64,000 nt of DNA, taken from positions 434,001 to 498,000 of the forward strand of contig JAPJBO010000016.1 in assembly GCA_030068145.1 (NCBI GenBank), given 5' to 3'. The translations under genes were made by a program, and so were the position numbers. A model generated the notes under the pieces. The model worked only from the letters and a program-made list of their open reading frames with translations. It had not been told where the DNA came from and searched no databases. Numbering within the stretch: position 1 is the first letter of the stretch; every line of letters starts with the position of its first letter. Below, piece after piece: positions 42,571 through 51,829 of the stretch. The DNA is from Diplonema papillatum. Taxonomy: Eukaryota; Euglenozoa; Diplonemea; Diplonemida; Diplonemidae.

Positions 42571-42763
42571 TATCTGCAATAGAGAGAGCAAAAGCTGCGC
42601 CGCCCCGCCCAGCCCACTTCACGTCTTCGCATGTGAGCTGTGGGCCATGCTTCAGTCGACAGCTGCATCCATGTGTTCTGAGCCATGCTTTCCATCCTGC
42701 GAGCCCCAAGGCATGCTTCGGTCATCAGTTGCATCGGTGAGCCCTGAGCTCGCCAGCCGCATC

Positions 42764-42868
42764 TTTGTGCGCACTAGCGGAACTCACCTGCTTTGGTAAT
42801 TGGTGGTTCCGTGTAGTACGCTGCCAACTACTAATTTGTAGTACCAAAATGCATTGTTAACACAAAAA
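42764..42868 (+). repeat. Family D copy, fused to family E
   Basis: tgcgcactagcggaactcac, ctgctttggtaattggtggt, tagtacgctgccaactacta, agtaccaaaatgcattgtta. It runs straight into a family E copy. Confidence 0.87.
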
Positions 42869-43036
42869 AGACAGGCGCTTCGTTTTGTTTGTGCATCGTT
42901 TTCCCACTTGTATTCACCCTGTGTCATTCATCAGGTTAGGAATTCTGATCAACCACCTAAACACGCTGCCTGAGTCATTTTAGCCTGCACAATGCATTTT
43001 GATTGAAGGGCAACCCACAGACTGTTAGTACTCAAA
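42869..43036 (+). repeat. Family E copy directly after family D
   Basis: gacaggcgcttcgttttgtt, ttcccacttgtattcaccct, attctgatcaaccacctaaa, and a tail with an 8-bp insertion (aatgcattttgattgaaggg). Confidence 0.86.
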
Positions 43037-43066
43037 ATGCATGCGGTCGGCATCAGTAGGGTGAAC

Positions 43067-43108
<42 letters not shown>

Positions 43109-43219
43109 GTTAATGGGTGAACAATGTAACACCCTTTAGACAGTTCTGCTTGTCTAGATTAGGAAGAGCCGACATCGAAGGATCAAAAACCAACGTCGCT
43201 ATTATCGCTTCCAGAGCGG

Positions 43220-45802
43220 TCAATCGCATTTCTCGAACCCATCGCGCCCGGAGGCACGCTCCGCGACCGCCGCCTGCAGGAGTTCGACGAAGACGTCGAG
43301 GAAGCGGTTGACCATCGCGGAGCGCCTCTTTTTCTCGGCGCGCGCCGTGCGCAGCCGCAAGGCGCGCTCCCCCGAGAAAACGACCCTCTGGCACTCACTG
43401 CAGAGTCGCGCGTGCTGCGCCGTGAAGCCGACGGCCTGCTCGGCGCCGGTCAAGTCCTTGTACCGCACCCTCCGCCGGAAGCTCCGGATGCGCGCCCGCA
43501 CCTTCGGGTCCGCCACCTCGCGGGACCCCAGGCAGTACAACCCGAGGGCATTGATGTAGAATTCGGTCGCCGCCGGGTCCATCCCCCGGGCCGAGTTCGT
43601 GCCAAGGTGGAACAAGATTCTTTCCGGCGCCGGCGCGCTCGCCGCGTCCTGCGACAGCGCTCGGCCGCTGCTCTCGCACTCCCCTTGGGCGTCGCTCCGG
43701 CCCGCTTGGCTGGTGCCGTCGGGGGCGGTTTGATTCCCATCCGCGCTCGGTTCCTGCCCATCGGCACTGCAGCATGAACGGGCCGGCCGCGTGGCCAGCG
43801 ACGGCGTTTCGTCGTCGCCGTGCTCGTCGGCGTGTCGGCCGCCGGCGTCGGCGGGGGGTGTCGAATTGTCGCCGCCCGTAGCTGCCCCGGCTGCCGCACG
43901 GTCTTCGTGAGCAGACGCTCGGCAACTGCTGGCCTCCGACGCAGCGCGGCGTTCGCTGGTACAAGCCGAAGAGCCCGGGTCGGGCACTACGGGTGCCTGC
44001 CCTTTGCCCCCTGCCAGGGGGCGCGCTTTGGAACTAGGTTGCTGCTGGTTGTGGTTGTGTTGGCGGGGTTTGCGGCGGCGGGGCCGCGGGCTGTTCTGGT
44101 GGACGAGGATGAGGTCAGCCTCGAAGGGGGACGAAGTGCGCGCGTGCGGCCGTCGGCGGGCCTTCGGGCCGGTACCGGAGCGCCGCGAGCTCGAGAGGAC
44201 GGGCGTCGATAGTGAGGAGCCGGACATGGTCGACGAGAAGGCTGGCGTTCGCTGCTGTTGCTGCGCGTCTTCGGCCATGGCCTGCGCGATGTGCTGCTGG
44301 TGGAAGCGGCGCTTGGCACGGAACACGGCGGCCACGCGGCTTTGGGCTATCTTCGCGTACTCCAGCGCACAGTCTGCCGGGCGGGCGAATGGATTTGCAG
44401 CCGTCGACAGAAGCGGGTTGCTCCCGGGCCACGTGCACGGGGGAGTTTCTCCAGCGCGGCATCCCGAGGTTTCGCTTTCGACCTCTTCGCAGGGCGGGGT
44501 TGTGCCGCCTTGTTCTTGCTCTGTGCCGTCTGCCTCTGAAGGGGTGCTGCCAATATACATGTTTCCTGTGTCCCCTTGAGGCAAGTCGGGACTGCTGCTG
44601 GTCTGTGTCGCCCCAGGGGCGCCGTCATTGCACGCATCGTGCTGGACATCAGTACCGGTTTCATCGAGGGAACCCAGCTCCCTAGAAACGGGTCTCGTAG
44701 CGGGAGCCTGGGGCAAAGTCTGCAGACTTTCGGTTGTGCCTTGAAGCTCATGATCGGGGTCTTCGGAGAAGCTCTGCAGTGAGTCCTCTGGAGAACGTGT
44801 CTCCTCAGCGGTTTCCTGTCCCGCGGCGGGTTCCTCGGGTGAAGCAGGGTCCCCTTGTGGTATCGGCGTTTCGCTCTCTGCGTGGTTGATTGCCGCGGTG
44901 CTTGAAGGCGATTGGGAGTCATCTGCGGGATGGTGACCCTCTTGCGGTGCCTCGTCTCCCTGCAGTGAGCACCCGGGTTCGTCGCCTCTGGGCAAGTCTG
45001 CAGCCCTTTCGACATCCGCCGGAGACTGCACCGGACGGATGCTCTCTTCATCAGCATTCAGTAACCGGCGCCCCTTCCCATCCCCGGCACGGGACGCGGG
45101 GCTTCGGCTTGCAGACGGGGTTGTCGAAGCAGCCGCCTGAACCGCCTCCGGCCGCCCAGCTCTCGCAACCCCCCCGGCTTCAGGGCCCGCCACCGCGCGG
45201 GCTCCGCCCCCGCCGCGCCACTCGCGGCCGACCAGTGCGGCGAGCTCCGGGGCCAGCGGCGCCGGTGCGACGCCGGACAGCCCGCTGCGGAGACGGAGCA
45301 GCGCGTTGAAGTGGTCCCGCAGGGCCGCGTCTCGATCGGGCTCGCCGTACGGCCGCCGCCGGCCGCCCGCCACCGGCGGCAGCTTCCCGGCGGCGGGGGC
45401 GCAGGCGCGGTGGGCCTGCTTGATGAACGCATCTTCCCCTGGGGAGATCCGGCTGCCAGCCGGCGCGAGCGCAACGGCGTTGCTCGAGGGAAGCCACGGC
45501 CTCCGCTTCGCCGAAGCATCCCCCGCAGCCTGGGCAGACACCGGCGCGTCGTAGCACAGCTTCTTCCGCAGGAACACAGGCCGCAGAAGCCCGGAGAGCC
45601 CGGCTCCGCCGAGGTCGGCCACAAGCGCGCCGCCCCCGGTGCCCTCCCTATACCGAGCCTGCACGGCGGCCCATTGCCGGTTGCTCGAGACGCTGCACAC
45701 GCCGTCCAGGACGCGGTCTGCCCGCCCTTCCCGCAGCGCCTGTGCGATCCCCTGCGCAAGTCCCTCGGTGCCGTTGAGAAAGTCCGGAGCGCAGCAAGGC
45801 AT
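43220..45802 (-). CDS. Large low-complexity protein with a short annexin-like N-terminal segment
   Basis: Single open frame of 860 codons from ATG (MPCCAPDFLNGTEG); the frame also runs upstream through a poly-Lys stretch encoded by a 20-nt A run, without another ATG. Residues about 8-75 (FLNGTEGLAQGIAQAL, SVSSNRQWAAVQARYREG, LVADLGGAGLSGLL) resemble one annexin repeat in the order of the GTD, Q-W/R-x2-I-x3-Y and L-x2-L blocks; only one such unit is seen, and calcium-site residues are not convincing. About 250-700 is disordered (Ser, Pro, Glu, Gln, Arg). The last 130 residues are ordered again, with LCSECQ and a basic helical end. Strong GC bias supports coding. Function unknown. Its 5' end is present in three further broken copies to the right. 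Confidence 0.75.
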   Translation of the reverse strand: MPCCAPDFLNGTEGLAQGIAQALREGRADRVLDGVCSVSSNRQWAAVQARYREGTGGGALVADLGGAGLSGLLRPVFLRKKLCYDAPVSAQAAGDASAKRRPWLPSSNAVALAPAGSRISPGEDAFIKQAHRACAPAAGKLPPVAGGRRRPYGEPDRDAALRDHFNALLRLRSGLSGVAPAPLAPELAALVGREWRGGGGARAVAGPEAGGVARAGRPEAVQAAASTTPSASRSPASRAGDGKGRRLLNADEESIRPVQSPADVERAADLPRGDEPGCSLQGDEAPQEGHHPADDSQSPSSTAAINHAESETPIPQGDPASPEEPAAGQETAEETRSPEDSLQSFSEDPDHELQGTTESLQTLPQAPATRPVSRELGSLDETGTDVQHDACNDGAPGATQTSSSPDLPQGDTGNMYIGSTPSEADGTEQEQGGTTPPCEEVESETSGCRAGETPPCTWPGSNPLLSTAANPFARPADCALEYAKIAQSRVAAVFRAKRRFHQQHIAQAMAEDAQQQQRTPAFSSTMSGSSLSTPVLSSSRRSGTGPKARRRPHARTSSPFEADLILVHQNSPRPRRRKPRQHNHNQQQPSSKARPLAGGKGQAPVVPDPGSSACTSERRAASEASSCRASAHEDRAAAGAATGGDNSTPPADAGGRHADEHGDDETPSLATRPARSCCSADGQEPSADGNQTAPDGTSQAGRSDAQGECESSGRALSQDAASAPAPERILFHLGTNSARGMDPAATEFYINALGLYCLGSREVADPKVRARIRSFRRRVRYKDLTGAEQAVGFTAQHARLCSECQRVVFSGERALRLRTARAEKKRRSAMVNRFLDVFVELLQAAVAERASGRDGFEKCD

Positions 45803-46004
45803 GCAGCGTTCGCCCTTTTTTTTTTTTTTTTTTTTGACCAACCGTTCCCCCTGTGGCAAGTGGCAATTGCAAGCGACAACGAGTCAACGTCTTTAGTGTG
45901 TACGTGCCGCGGGAAGTTAGCGTGCTAGTGAGTGTGTACGATCGTCAAGCGAATCGCCTCCCGAACATGTTCTTCTAGCGTTCTCTTTCGAGGTTGCAGT
46001 TAAC

Positions 46005-46447
46005 TGTTATTACAAAAAAGAAACTGAGTAGCGGGCTTTCGTTGGTCCTGGAAAGCGGGGTGCAAAATCGGGCCAGCCGCGCCGCCCCCGGTGCCCTCCT
46101 ATCTACCGAGCCTGCACGGCGGCCCAATGCCTGTTGCTCGAGACGCTGCACACGCTGTCCAGGACGCGGTCTGCCCGCCCTTCCCGCAGCGCCTGTGCGA
46201 TCCCCTGCGCAAGTCCCTCTGTGCCGTTGAGAAAGTCCGGAGCGCAGCAAGGCATGCAGAGGTCGGTGCGGCGTTCGCCCTTTTTTTTTTTTTTTTTGAC
46301 CAACCGTTCCCCCTGTGGCAAGTGGCAATTGCAAGCGACAACGAGTCAACGTCTTTAGTGTGTACGTGCCGCGGGAAGTTAGCGTGCTAGTGAGTGTATG
46401 ATCGTCAAGCGAATCGCCTCCCGAACACGTTCTTCTAGCGTTCTCTT
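46005..46447 (-). pseudogene. Extra copy 1 of the 5' end of the 860-codon gene
   Basis: Reversed, it repeats the 5' flank (gcaagtggcaattgc and the agttagcgtgctagtgagtg block in plus-strand terms), the A-run, the ATG region and about 55 codons, up to ggcggcgcg. There it departs from the gene and continues with gctggcccgattttgcaccc and tactcagtttc. Nearly identical to the gene. It carries an extra ccgcaccgacctctgc before the ATG. No downstream coding exon follows. Confidence 0.82.
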
Positions 46448-46715
46448 TCGAGTTTGCAGTTAACCACTTAAGGACGGAGGGGGGCAGGGTTAATTTGGGA
46501 AAAGGGGTGGCTCCATGGCGAATCTCAGGTATCCGTTGGAGCTCGGAGCAGGATTTCTGCTCGGGTGAAGGACGCATTTCAAAGATTTGTGTCGGATCTT
46601 TCCGATACAGCAAACAGCGACCACTTTCGACCATTATTTGGCCTCTCGCCCGCGAACGTGACACACGCGAACTTTCGTGAGTTAACTACCACTGTGGTAG
46701 ATCGTCCGGAAGTGG

Positions 46716-47279
46716 TTAACTGTTATTACATTTTTGTTCGTGCGCACTAGCAGAACTCACCTTCTTTGGTAAGTTTCATGTAGTACACTGCCAACTACTA
46801 ATTTTTAGTACCAACAATGCATTGTTAACACAAAAAAACTGAGTAGCGGGCATTCGTTGGTCCTGGAAAGCGGGGTGCAAAATCGGGCCAGCCGCGCCGC
46901 CCCCGGTGCCCTCCCTATCTACCGGGCCTGCACGGCGGCCCGTTGCCTGATGCTCGAGAGCTGCACACGCCGTCCAGGACGCGGTCTGCCCGCCCTTCCC
47001 GCAGCGCCTGTGCGATCCCCTGCGCAAGCCCCTCGGTGCCGTTGAGAAAGTCCGGAGCGCAGCAAATATGCAGAGGTCGGTGCGGCGTTCGCCCTTTTTT
47101 TGACCAACGTTCCCCTCTCCCTACCCCTGTGGCAAGTGGCAATTGCAAGCGACAACGGGTCGACGTCTTTAGTGTGTACGTGCGCGGGAAGGTTGCTTGC
47201 CAGTGAGTGTATATTCGTCAAGCGAATCGCCTCCAGAACACGTTCTTCTAGCGTTCTCTTTCGAGTTTGCAGTTACTGG
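46716..47279 (-). pseudogene. Extra copy 2 of the 5' end, split by a family D insertion
   Basis: Same unit as copy 1, but the ATG is changed (catatt in place of catgcc on the plus strand), the A-run is only 7 nt and the coding stretch has short deletions. A family D repeat (46739-46838) separates the distal gttaactgttattaca block from the aaaaaactgagtagcgggc block, so it inserted after or during duplication. Confidence 0.78.
46739..46838 (+). repeat. Family D copy inside the duplicated unit
   Basis: tgcgcactagcagaactcac, cttctttggtaagtttcatg, tagtacactgccaactacta, agtaccaacaatgcattgtt. Lies between blocks that are adjacent in the other copies. Confidence 0.87.
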
Positions 47280-47409
47280 GGGGGGGTCGAATACAAAAGG
47301 TACCTCTTGTATTCGGCGTGCCGATCCTGCAATTTTCCCGAAAAAGAAATGGAAAAAAGTACCGCAAACCCGGAACTCCTTGAAAGACGCACGTATTTTG
47401 TGGTCCCCG

Positions 47410-47560
47410 GGACGGTTCTCTTCATCGGAGCTGAACGTGAGCACAAATCCGCCGAAAAAGGTCTGCTAACATAACTTTTGGTCCCCCGGTCTATTTTTCA
47501 CGGTTCTCTTCATCGGAGCTCATCGCGATCAGAAAACCGTCATAAAAGGTCTGTTATGCT
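47410..47560 (+). repeat. Tandem duplication of about 64 bp, spaced
   Basis: acggttctcttcatcggagc recurs after about 88 bp; each copy is followed by a diverged segment and then aaaaggtctg.ta. Non-coding. Confidence 0.72.
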
Positions 47561-47652
47561 GTTTTGTTGAACGCTTACGCCCGCCACTGAACCCAGATTC
47601 ACCTGTGTTTCGTGTGGGCTACAGCACATTTACCTCCTTGGATCTTTTGCAG
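47560..47652 (+). repeat. Family B, partial copy
   Basis: tgttgaacgcttacgcccgc, cactgaacccagattcacct, cgtgtgggctacagcacatt, tacctcc.. ending at cttttgcag, immediately followed by a further piece of the 860-codon gene's duplicated unit. Confidence 0.8.
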
Positions 47653-47870
47653 GTAACTGTCAATATTACAAAAAGAAACTGAGTAGCGGGCATTCGTTTG
47701 TCTTGGAAAGCGGGGTGCAAAAATCGGGCCAGCCGCGCCGCCCCCGGTGCCCTCCCTACACCGGACCTGCACGGCGCCCATTGCCGGTTGCTCGAGACGC
47801 TGCACACGCAATCGCGCGCGAGTGAGACAAGCCAACGTCTTTTATGGGTACGTGCCGGAGGAAGTTAGCC
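47653..47870 (-). pseudogene. Extra copy 3 of the 5' end (shortest)
   Basis: Keeps tactcagtttc, the gctggcccgatttttgcacc block and about 25 codons of the N-terminal frame, then ends abruptly (gctgcacacgcaatcgcg on the plus strand). Truncated at both ends. Confidence 0.72.
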
Positions 47871-48631
47871 TAACAATTCCTCGTGTTGAGTCAAAGTCGT
47901 GCCGGGTTAGCAGCGGAACCATAAATTGATGTAACAGACTGCGGACTGGCCTTCCATCGGCGGACACAAATGCATGCGGTAAAGGGGGAGCGAGGGGACT
48001 GAGAATACCGTCATCATCAATACGCGGCGAGGCTGGACTATTTCTCTGAGAACAGCAAGCGAGATTTAGAAAGGGAAAAAGGAAAGGTATAAAAGAGGAC
48101 GAGAGCACTAAAGAAAAAGCTGCGAAGTCTTCGTCTCACGTTCAGGGCAGAACACTGTCTCGCATGCATTGTTTGATGCCGGCATCAAGTCTTATGTGGC
48201 TGCGTGTTCAGTACGTATAAAGAAATGACGTCGGGATGCAGTGCGTTGTCTGTTGGCGACAATGTCACCCCGCCGTAGTTCGTGAGCTGGAGCAAACTGC
48301 AAGTGCCTCAAATACACTAGCCACACAAGCCGGTCGGCCTTGTGGTACGGTTTCGCATCACCTCCTGCTGCATTCGCTTGACCTGAAGCGAGAGCCACGT
48401 GACCTTTGCACTCGGAAACACGCGGGAAAGAGGATCCACTCCGCCAGCCGGTGGCCCTCTTTTTTCACCGGATGCCGAGTCGCAGGACCACACGAAGACG
48501 CCGACCGGTCTGAACTGGTGGCCGGTTTTTGAACAGCGTAAGGAGCGCTGGTATCACTTGCACACGAAAGTGCAAGCGGCGACTTCGTTTTGCTTCCCAT
48601 CGAGGCAGCGAGAAAGACTTTGTTCACACTG
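47871..48631. other. Intergenic with a family J copy
   Basis: Family J lies at 48138-48192 (gttcagggcagaacactgtc, gtttgatgccggcatcaagt). No gene recognised. Confidence 0.45.
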
Positions 48632-48770
48632 AGGCAAGCAAGAGCGGTGGGCGCCGGACGCTGTCTCAAACAGCCGGAAACATTCGGCAGCAGTTTCCCG
48701 CTGAAGCAAGCAAGAGCGGTGGGCGGTGGGCGCCGGACGCTGTCTCAAACAGCCGGCAGCAGGAGTCGTG
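48632..48770 (+). repeat. Tandem duplication of about 70 bp
   Basis: gcaagcaagagcggtgggcg, ccggacgctgtctcaaacag, ccgg occurs twice (about 48635 and 48705) with an extra gtgggcg in the second. Frames across it are short. Confidence 0.85.
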
Positions 48771-49914
48771 GTGTTCGCCCGCAGCTCGCAGTGAAACCGC
48801 GCACGCACGCCTACCAGGCAGACGAGCCCCACCCGGCAGGCCGATGGGCGAAAGGAATAGGGTTCAAAAACTGAAACGGTGAACCAAAGCGAAGCGAAGG
48901 TCAAACGCGCGTTGGAGGGGGTCAGTCGTGCAGCCGGGCGCGGGAGGAGTTTTCAAACTCTGTTTGTGTACTTTGGCCCGTCTGTTTTTCGAAACGGAAA
49001 AAGAAATAAGAGGACTTTCTTAGAAAAGAACAAGGCTAAGTGAAAGACCATGGAATAGTGGGGTCGCAGTTCTTCCGGCAGAGGGCAGCCCTGGCATTTA
49101 CGCATGCAACTAGCCCGAAGGAGCACCGAATTATTCTATGCTTCGTTCTTTCACATTTCCACTATCAATTCCTTGCAGTATTTGCATACTTACAAGAAGA
49201 CGGAACCGAAGGAAAGCAACCCCCAGAAGTGACCTCCAGGAAGTTAAAGGTAAAAGCACCCGAGCCACGGCCTCGTTTCTCGGAGGAGAGGCCCTCGTTG
49301 TCCTTGACGTTGAGTAAGCAGTAGGGCTGGTGTTCGGCCTTAAAAGTTAATCAATCAGTCCACAGGTATCGCGTGCTCTCGCCTTGCACGCCTACTGCAG
49401 TGGGTCCCGAGGTTCTTCAACGCAGGCTCGGAGATCTTCTGTTCTCCTGGCCACAGAGCTGTTTTCGATACCTGGAGGAGGAAATTGGAGTTTAACGTTC
49501 CTGCATGCTTGATGCTAGAGTCAGGCCTTCTTCGATGAAAATGAGAGAGAGAACAGATGTTAGACTTGCCTGGAGGAAAGAAGTACGAGACTCCAGTAAT
49601 GAACCCCATGAAGGACTTGGGGCCCTCAGGGTCCTCTTCCACTTTCTACACGCATCAATTCTATCTTCTGTGCAAATCGGGGTAAAATAAAACATGCTAA
49701 ACCAGTAAAATTGGTGGTAACCAGTGAAAAGGGATGGGAGTTGTGGACTGCGCTATTGCGCACCAAGGCCTCCATGTACGTTTTGAAAGAGCAGTGGCGC
49801 GCCGCCTAGGCTCATTAGCCAGCGACAGGAGTTGGCAATCCGCTGCGGGCCTGGCGTCATGCAACTCCCGCGGGAGAGGATCGTAGCGGGTTCCTCTGTC
49901 TTTATGTCTTACTT

Positions 49915-49916
<2 letters not shown>
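48771..49916. other. Intergenic, no gene supported
   Basis: At 49177-49254 a stretch with a good acceptor (ccttgcag) and donor (aaag|gtaaaa) could be a 78-bp exon (FAYLQEDGTEGKQPPEVTSR). The sequence around the acceptor, however, resembles the right end of the long family A insertion near 62610, so it may be repeat-derived. A minus ORF at 49355-49642 has no family and overlaps a family J remnant. Confidence 0.35.

Positions 49917-49949
<33 letters not shown>
49917..49949. repeat. Poly-T tract of about 33 nt
   Basis: An unbroken T run. Read on the minus strand it is a poly-A, which could be the tail of a retroposed sequence, but nothing recognisable adjoins it. Confidence 0.9.
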
Positions 49950-49950
<1 letters not shown>

Positions 49951-50484
49951 ATTGCGGACTGCGGAGCTTTTGAATGCATGCGCGCTGCGAATGGGCTACA
50001 ATTCCCCCACACCCTTTCTGCCCAGCTCAGCCGTTGGTGGGTCGCAAGTGCTGTCGTTGAGGCTCTTGTCCGGTTCCCAACGACGGCCCGTGATTAAACC
50101 GCGGAACGTGGGTCAAGAAACGAAGCGTGGGAAACGTTTCCGTTTCCCCATTCAATGAACCCCCGTGTAGGCACACGTCCACTCCTTCATTTAAGCAAAC
50201 GCCGTGTGGGTGCCGGTGCACTTTGGGAAAAGGTTTTCGGTTGCGGTCCATTCAAGTATCCTCCTTCGGCACCCGTGTAATTTTGCCTCTCCTTCTTCTC
50301 GGACCTTATAAAAATGCCGTGCGCGTGCATCACTGCCCCGAGCCTAAGCCAGGGGAGGAATTCCTGTCCGTTCTATCATTTTCAGTGTTTTTTCGTCCTC
50401 CTGAAGCATGCCCGGGTGATTTCCACCGCAGAGTTTTGGAGGCTTCTGACCCCAGTTCCGGTACCCTGGGAACAACACCTCGGG

Positions 50485-50595
50485 AGCATCTGCTTGTTCG
50501 CTTTTACGCAAAGCTGGATTCAGGACGCAAGTAAAAACGCCACGGCATACGAGCTTTCCTCCAGAATTCCATGTTTGGTAGTAGTGGTAGTAGTT
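50485..50595 (+). repeat. Dispersed repeat family O, copy 2
   Basis: gcttttacgcaaagctggat, tcaggacgcaagtaaaaacg, ccacggcatacgagctttcc, tccagaattccatgtttggt. Another copy lies 230 bp to the right in the same orientation. Confidence 0.85.
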
Positions 50596-50714
50596 TGTGT
50601 CGTTCTAGTCCGGGAACAAGTCAGGGAAGAATCTGGGGCAATGTTTACAACCTAGTGACTTAAGGTAGCTGCTTCAGCGGCGCCGATCCGAGCGCACACA
50701 GCAGCAGTGACGCG

Positions 50715-50835
50715 TCGACGCAGTGCCTGATCGTTTTTTACGTAAAGCTGGATTCAGGACGCAAGTGAAAACGCCACGGTTTGCGGCGACGAGCTTCTCA
50801 TTTCCTCCAACATTTCATGTTTGGTAAAAAGAAAA
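50715..50835 (+). repeat. Dispersed repeat family O, copy 3
   Basis: tttttacgtaaagctggatt, caggacgcaagtgaaaacgc, cacggtttgcggcgacgagc, ttctcatttcctccaacatt, tttggtaaaaag: the best copy of the family. Confidence 0.87.
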
Positions 50836-50864
50836 ATGAGAAGTGAATAGGGGAAAAGGGGAAT

Positions 50865-50940
50865 GACTAACGCCTAGTGCGTTGCTCAGGGTAGTCGAAG
50901 GCCTGACAATCACACTAATGCAACAAATTTACGACTAACG
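50865..50940 (-). mobile_element. Micro-element Q with 8-bp flanking duplication
   Basis: A 60-bp unit (50873-50932) lies between two identical octamers, gactaacg at 50865-50872 and 50933-50940. Its core, reversed, is gttgcattagtgtgattgtc, aggccttcgactaccctgag, caacgcacta. The two ends of the core are imperfect inverted repeats beginning TAGTG (12 of 16 positions). Together with an 8-bp duplication this fits a very small hAT-type MITE. It lies about 30 bp beyond the stop of the minus-strand gene at 50963, so probably in its 3' UTR or just outside. Confidence 0.72.
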
Positions 50941-50962
50941 TCACACGAATGTCGAAGTTTTC

Positions 50963-51829
50963 CTAGTAACAGGTGATGTCGTACGCTGCGCAGAGGGTGG
51001 CGTACTCGCCTGAGTCACGGAGCGCTTCGACAGCGGAGTTCGCCGCCGTGCGCAAGCAGTTGTCCCTTTTGTTGAAGAAGAAGCCGAGGCCGTTCTGGAT
51101 CACATCCGGGAATGCCTCTGTCATGTTGATCTTGTAGACAGAATAAGTAGCGGGCAGGTCACTCAAGTTAGGAAGCTCGCCCTCCGGTATCAACGCAATG
51201 GTCGCGGTTCCCTTGTGCAACCGATCGATCTGAGCATGAGCGCCGACAGCGCACCCTTCGTTTCTATCATGGTCGATGAGCACGGTGGCTTTCGGGTATA
51301 GCTTACTCACGACGCTGTTGTAGCCCCACCCGCAGTTCAGCACAATCACTTCGCCCTCCCCGTCAGCATTCACAGGTTCGTCCACCATCTTTAGTACGCT
51401 CGTCAACGGAGCGTAGGTCAGCATGTGTCCGAAATCGAAGGACTGCGAACGCGGCGTGGTTACGTATCCGAACGCCATGTCGTACCACTGGCTCATCATG
51501 CCGAACCCTGGGGTATCGTGCTGTGACCATGCATGGGTCCACAGGTCTCGGACGGTACGGCACGTGATGCCCGCCTCTTGGAAAGCGGCCGTTGCGCACA
51601 TGGCTGCGAAGAGGTCCACTGCGAAGCCCTCCACCTCCTGAGAGGTGCTGTTCACGTCGTTAAACGGCGGGAAGTCAGCGTCGACGTGCATGATGATCGT
51701 TTTCCCCTTCAGGGACGCCGAGCAAGCATCAGCCGCGGGCGCGTCCGTTCCGCCGTTGCAAGCGTTGAAATTGACGCTGATCGACCCGTAGGCCGCGACG
51801 GCAGCACCGATGAGGAGGAATGCCCTCAT
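50963..51829 (-). CDS. Secreted periplasmic-binding-protein-like (SBP_bac_3 type) protein
   Basis: Single exon, 288 residues from ATG. Residues 1-16 form a signal peptide (MRAFLLIGAAVAAYGS). The mature part has the landmarks of family 3 extracellular solute-binding proteins, which share their fold with ionotropic glutamate-receptor ligand domains. These are DADFPPFNDV near the start, EVEGFAVDLFAAMC, then YDMAFGYVTTPRSQSFDFGH with the Arg that normally contacts an amino-acid carboxylate, and a final helix AVEALRDSGEYATLC. There is no channel segment between the lobes and no other membrane helix, so it is a soluble exported protein, not a receptor channel. Several Cys residues suggest disulphides. 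In bacteria such proteins feed ABC importers; here the partner is unknown. Domain origin by gene transfer is possible. GC content is like neighbouring host genes and there are no bacterial flanks. Confidence 0.9.
   Translation of the reverse strand: MRAFLLIGAAVAAYGSISVNFNACNGGTDAPAADACSASLKGKTIIMHVDADFPPFNDVNSTSQEVEGFAVDLFAAMCATAAFQEAGITCRTVRDLWTHAWSQHDTPGFGMMSQWYDMAFGYVTTPRSQSFDFGHMLTYAPLTSVLKMVDEPVNADGEGEVIVLNCGWGYNSVVSKLYPKATVLIDHDRNEGCAVGAHAQIDRLHKGTATIALIPEGELPNLSDLPATYSVYKINMTEAFPDVIQNGLGFFFNKRDNCLRTAANSAVEALRDSGEYATLCAAYDITCY

Noticed and set aside
43412-45928. Numerous 100-270-codon frames on both strands over the 860-codon gene
   Set aside because: Overlapping shadows in a very GC-rich exon; only one frame is open throughout and has ordered ends.
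49177-49254. 78-bp internal exon with good splice sites
   Set aside because: The acceptor side resembles the end of repeat A, and no neighbouring exon in phase was found.
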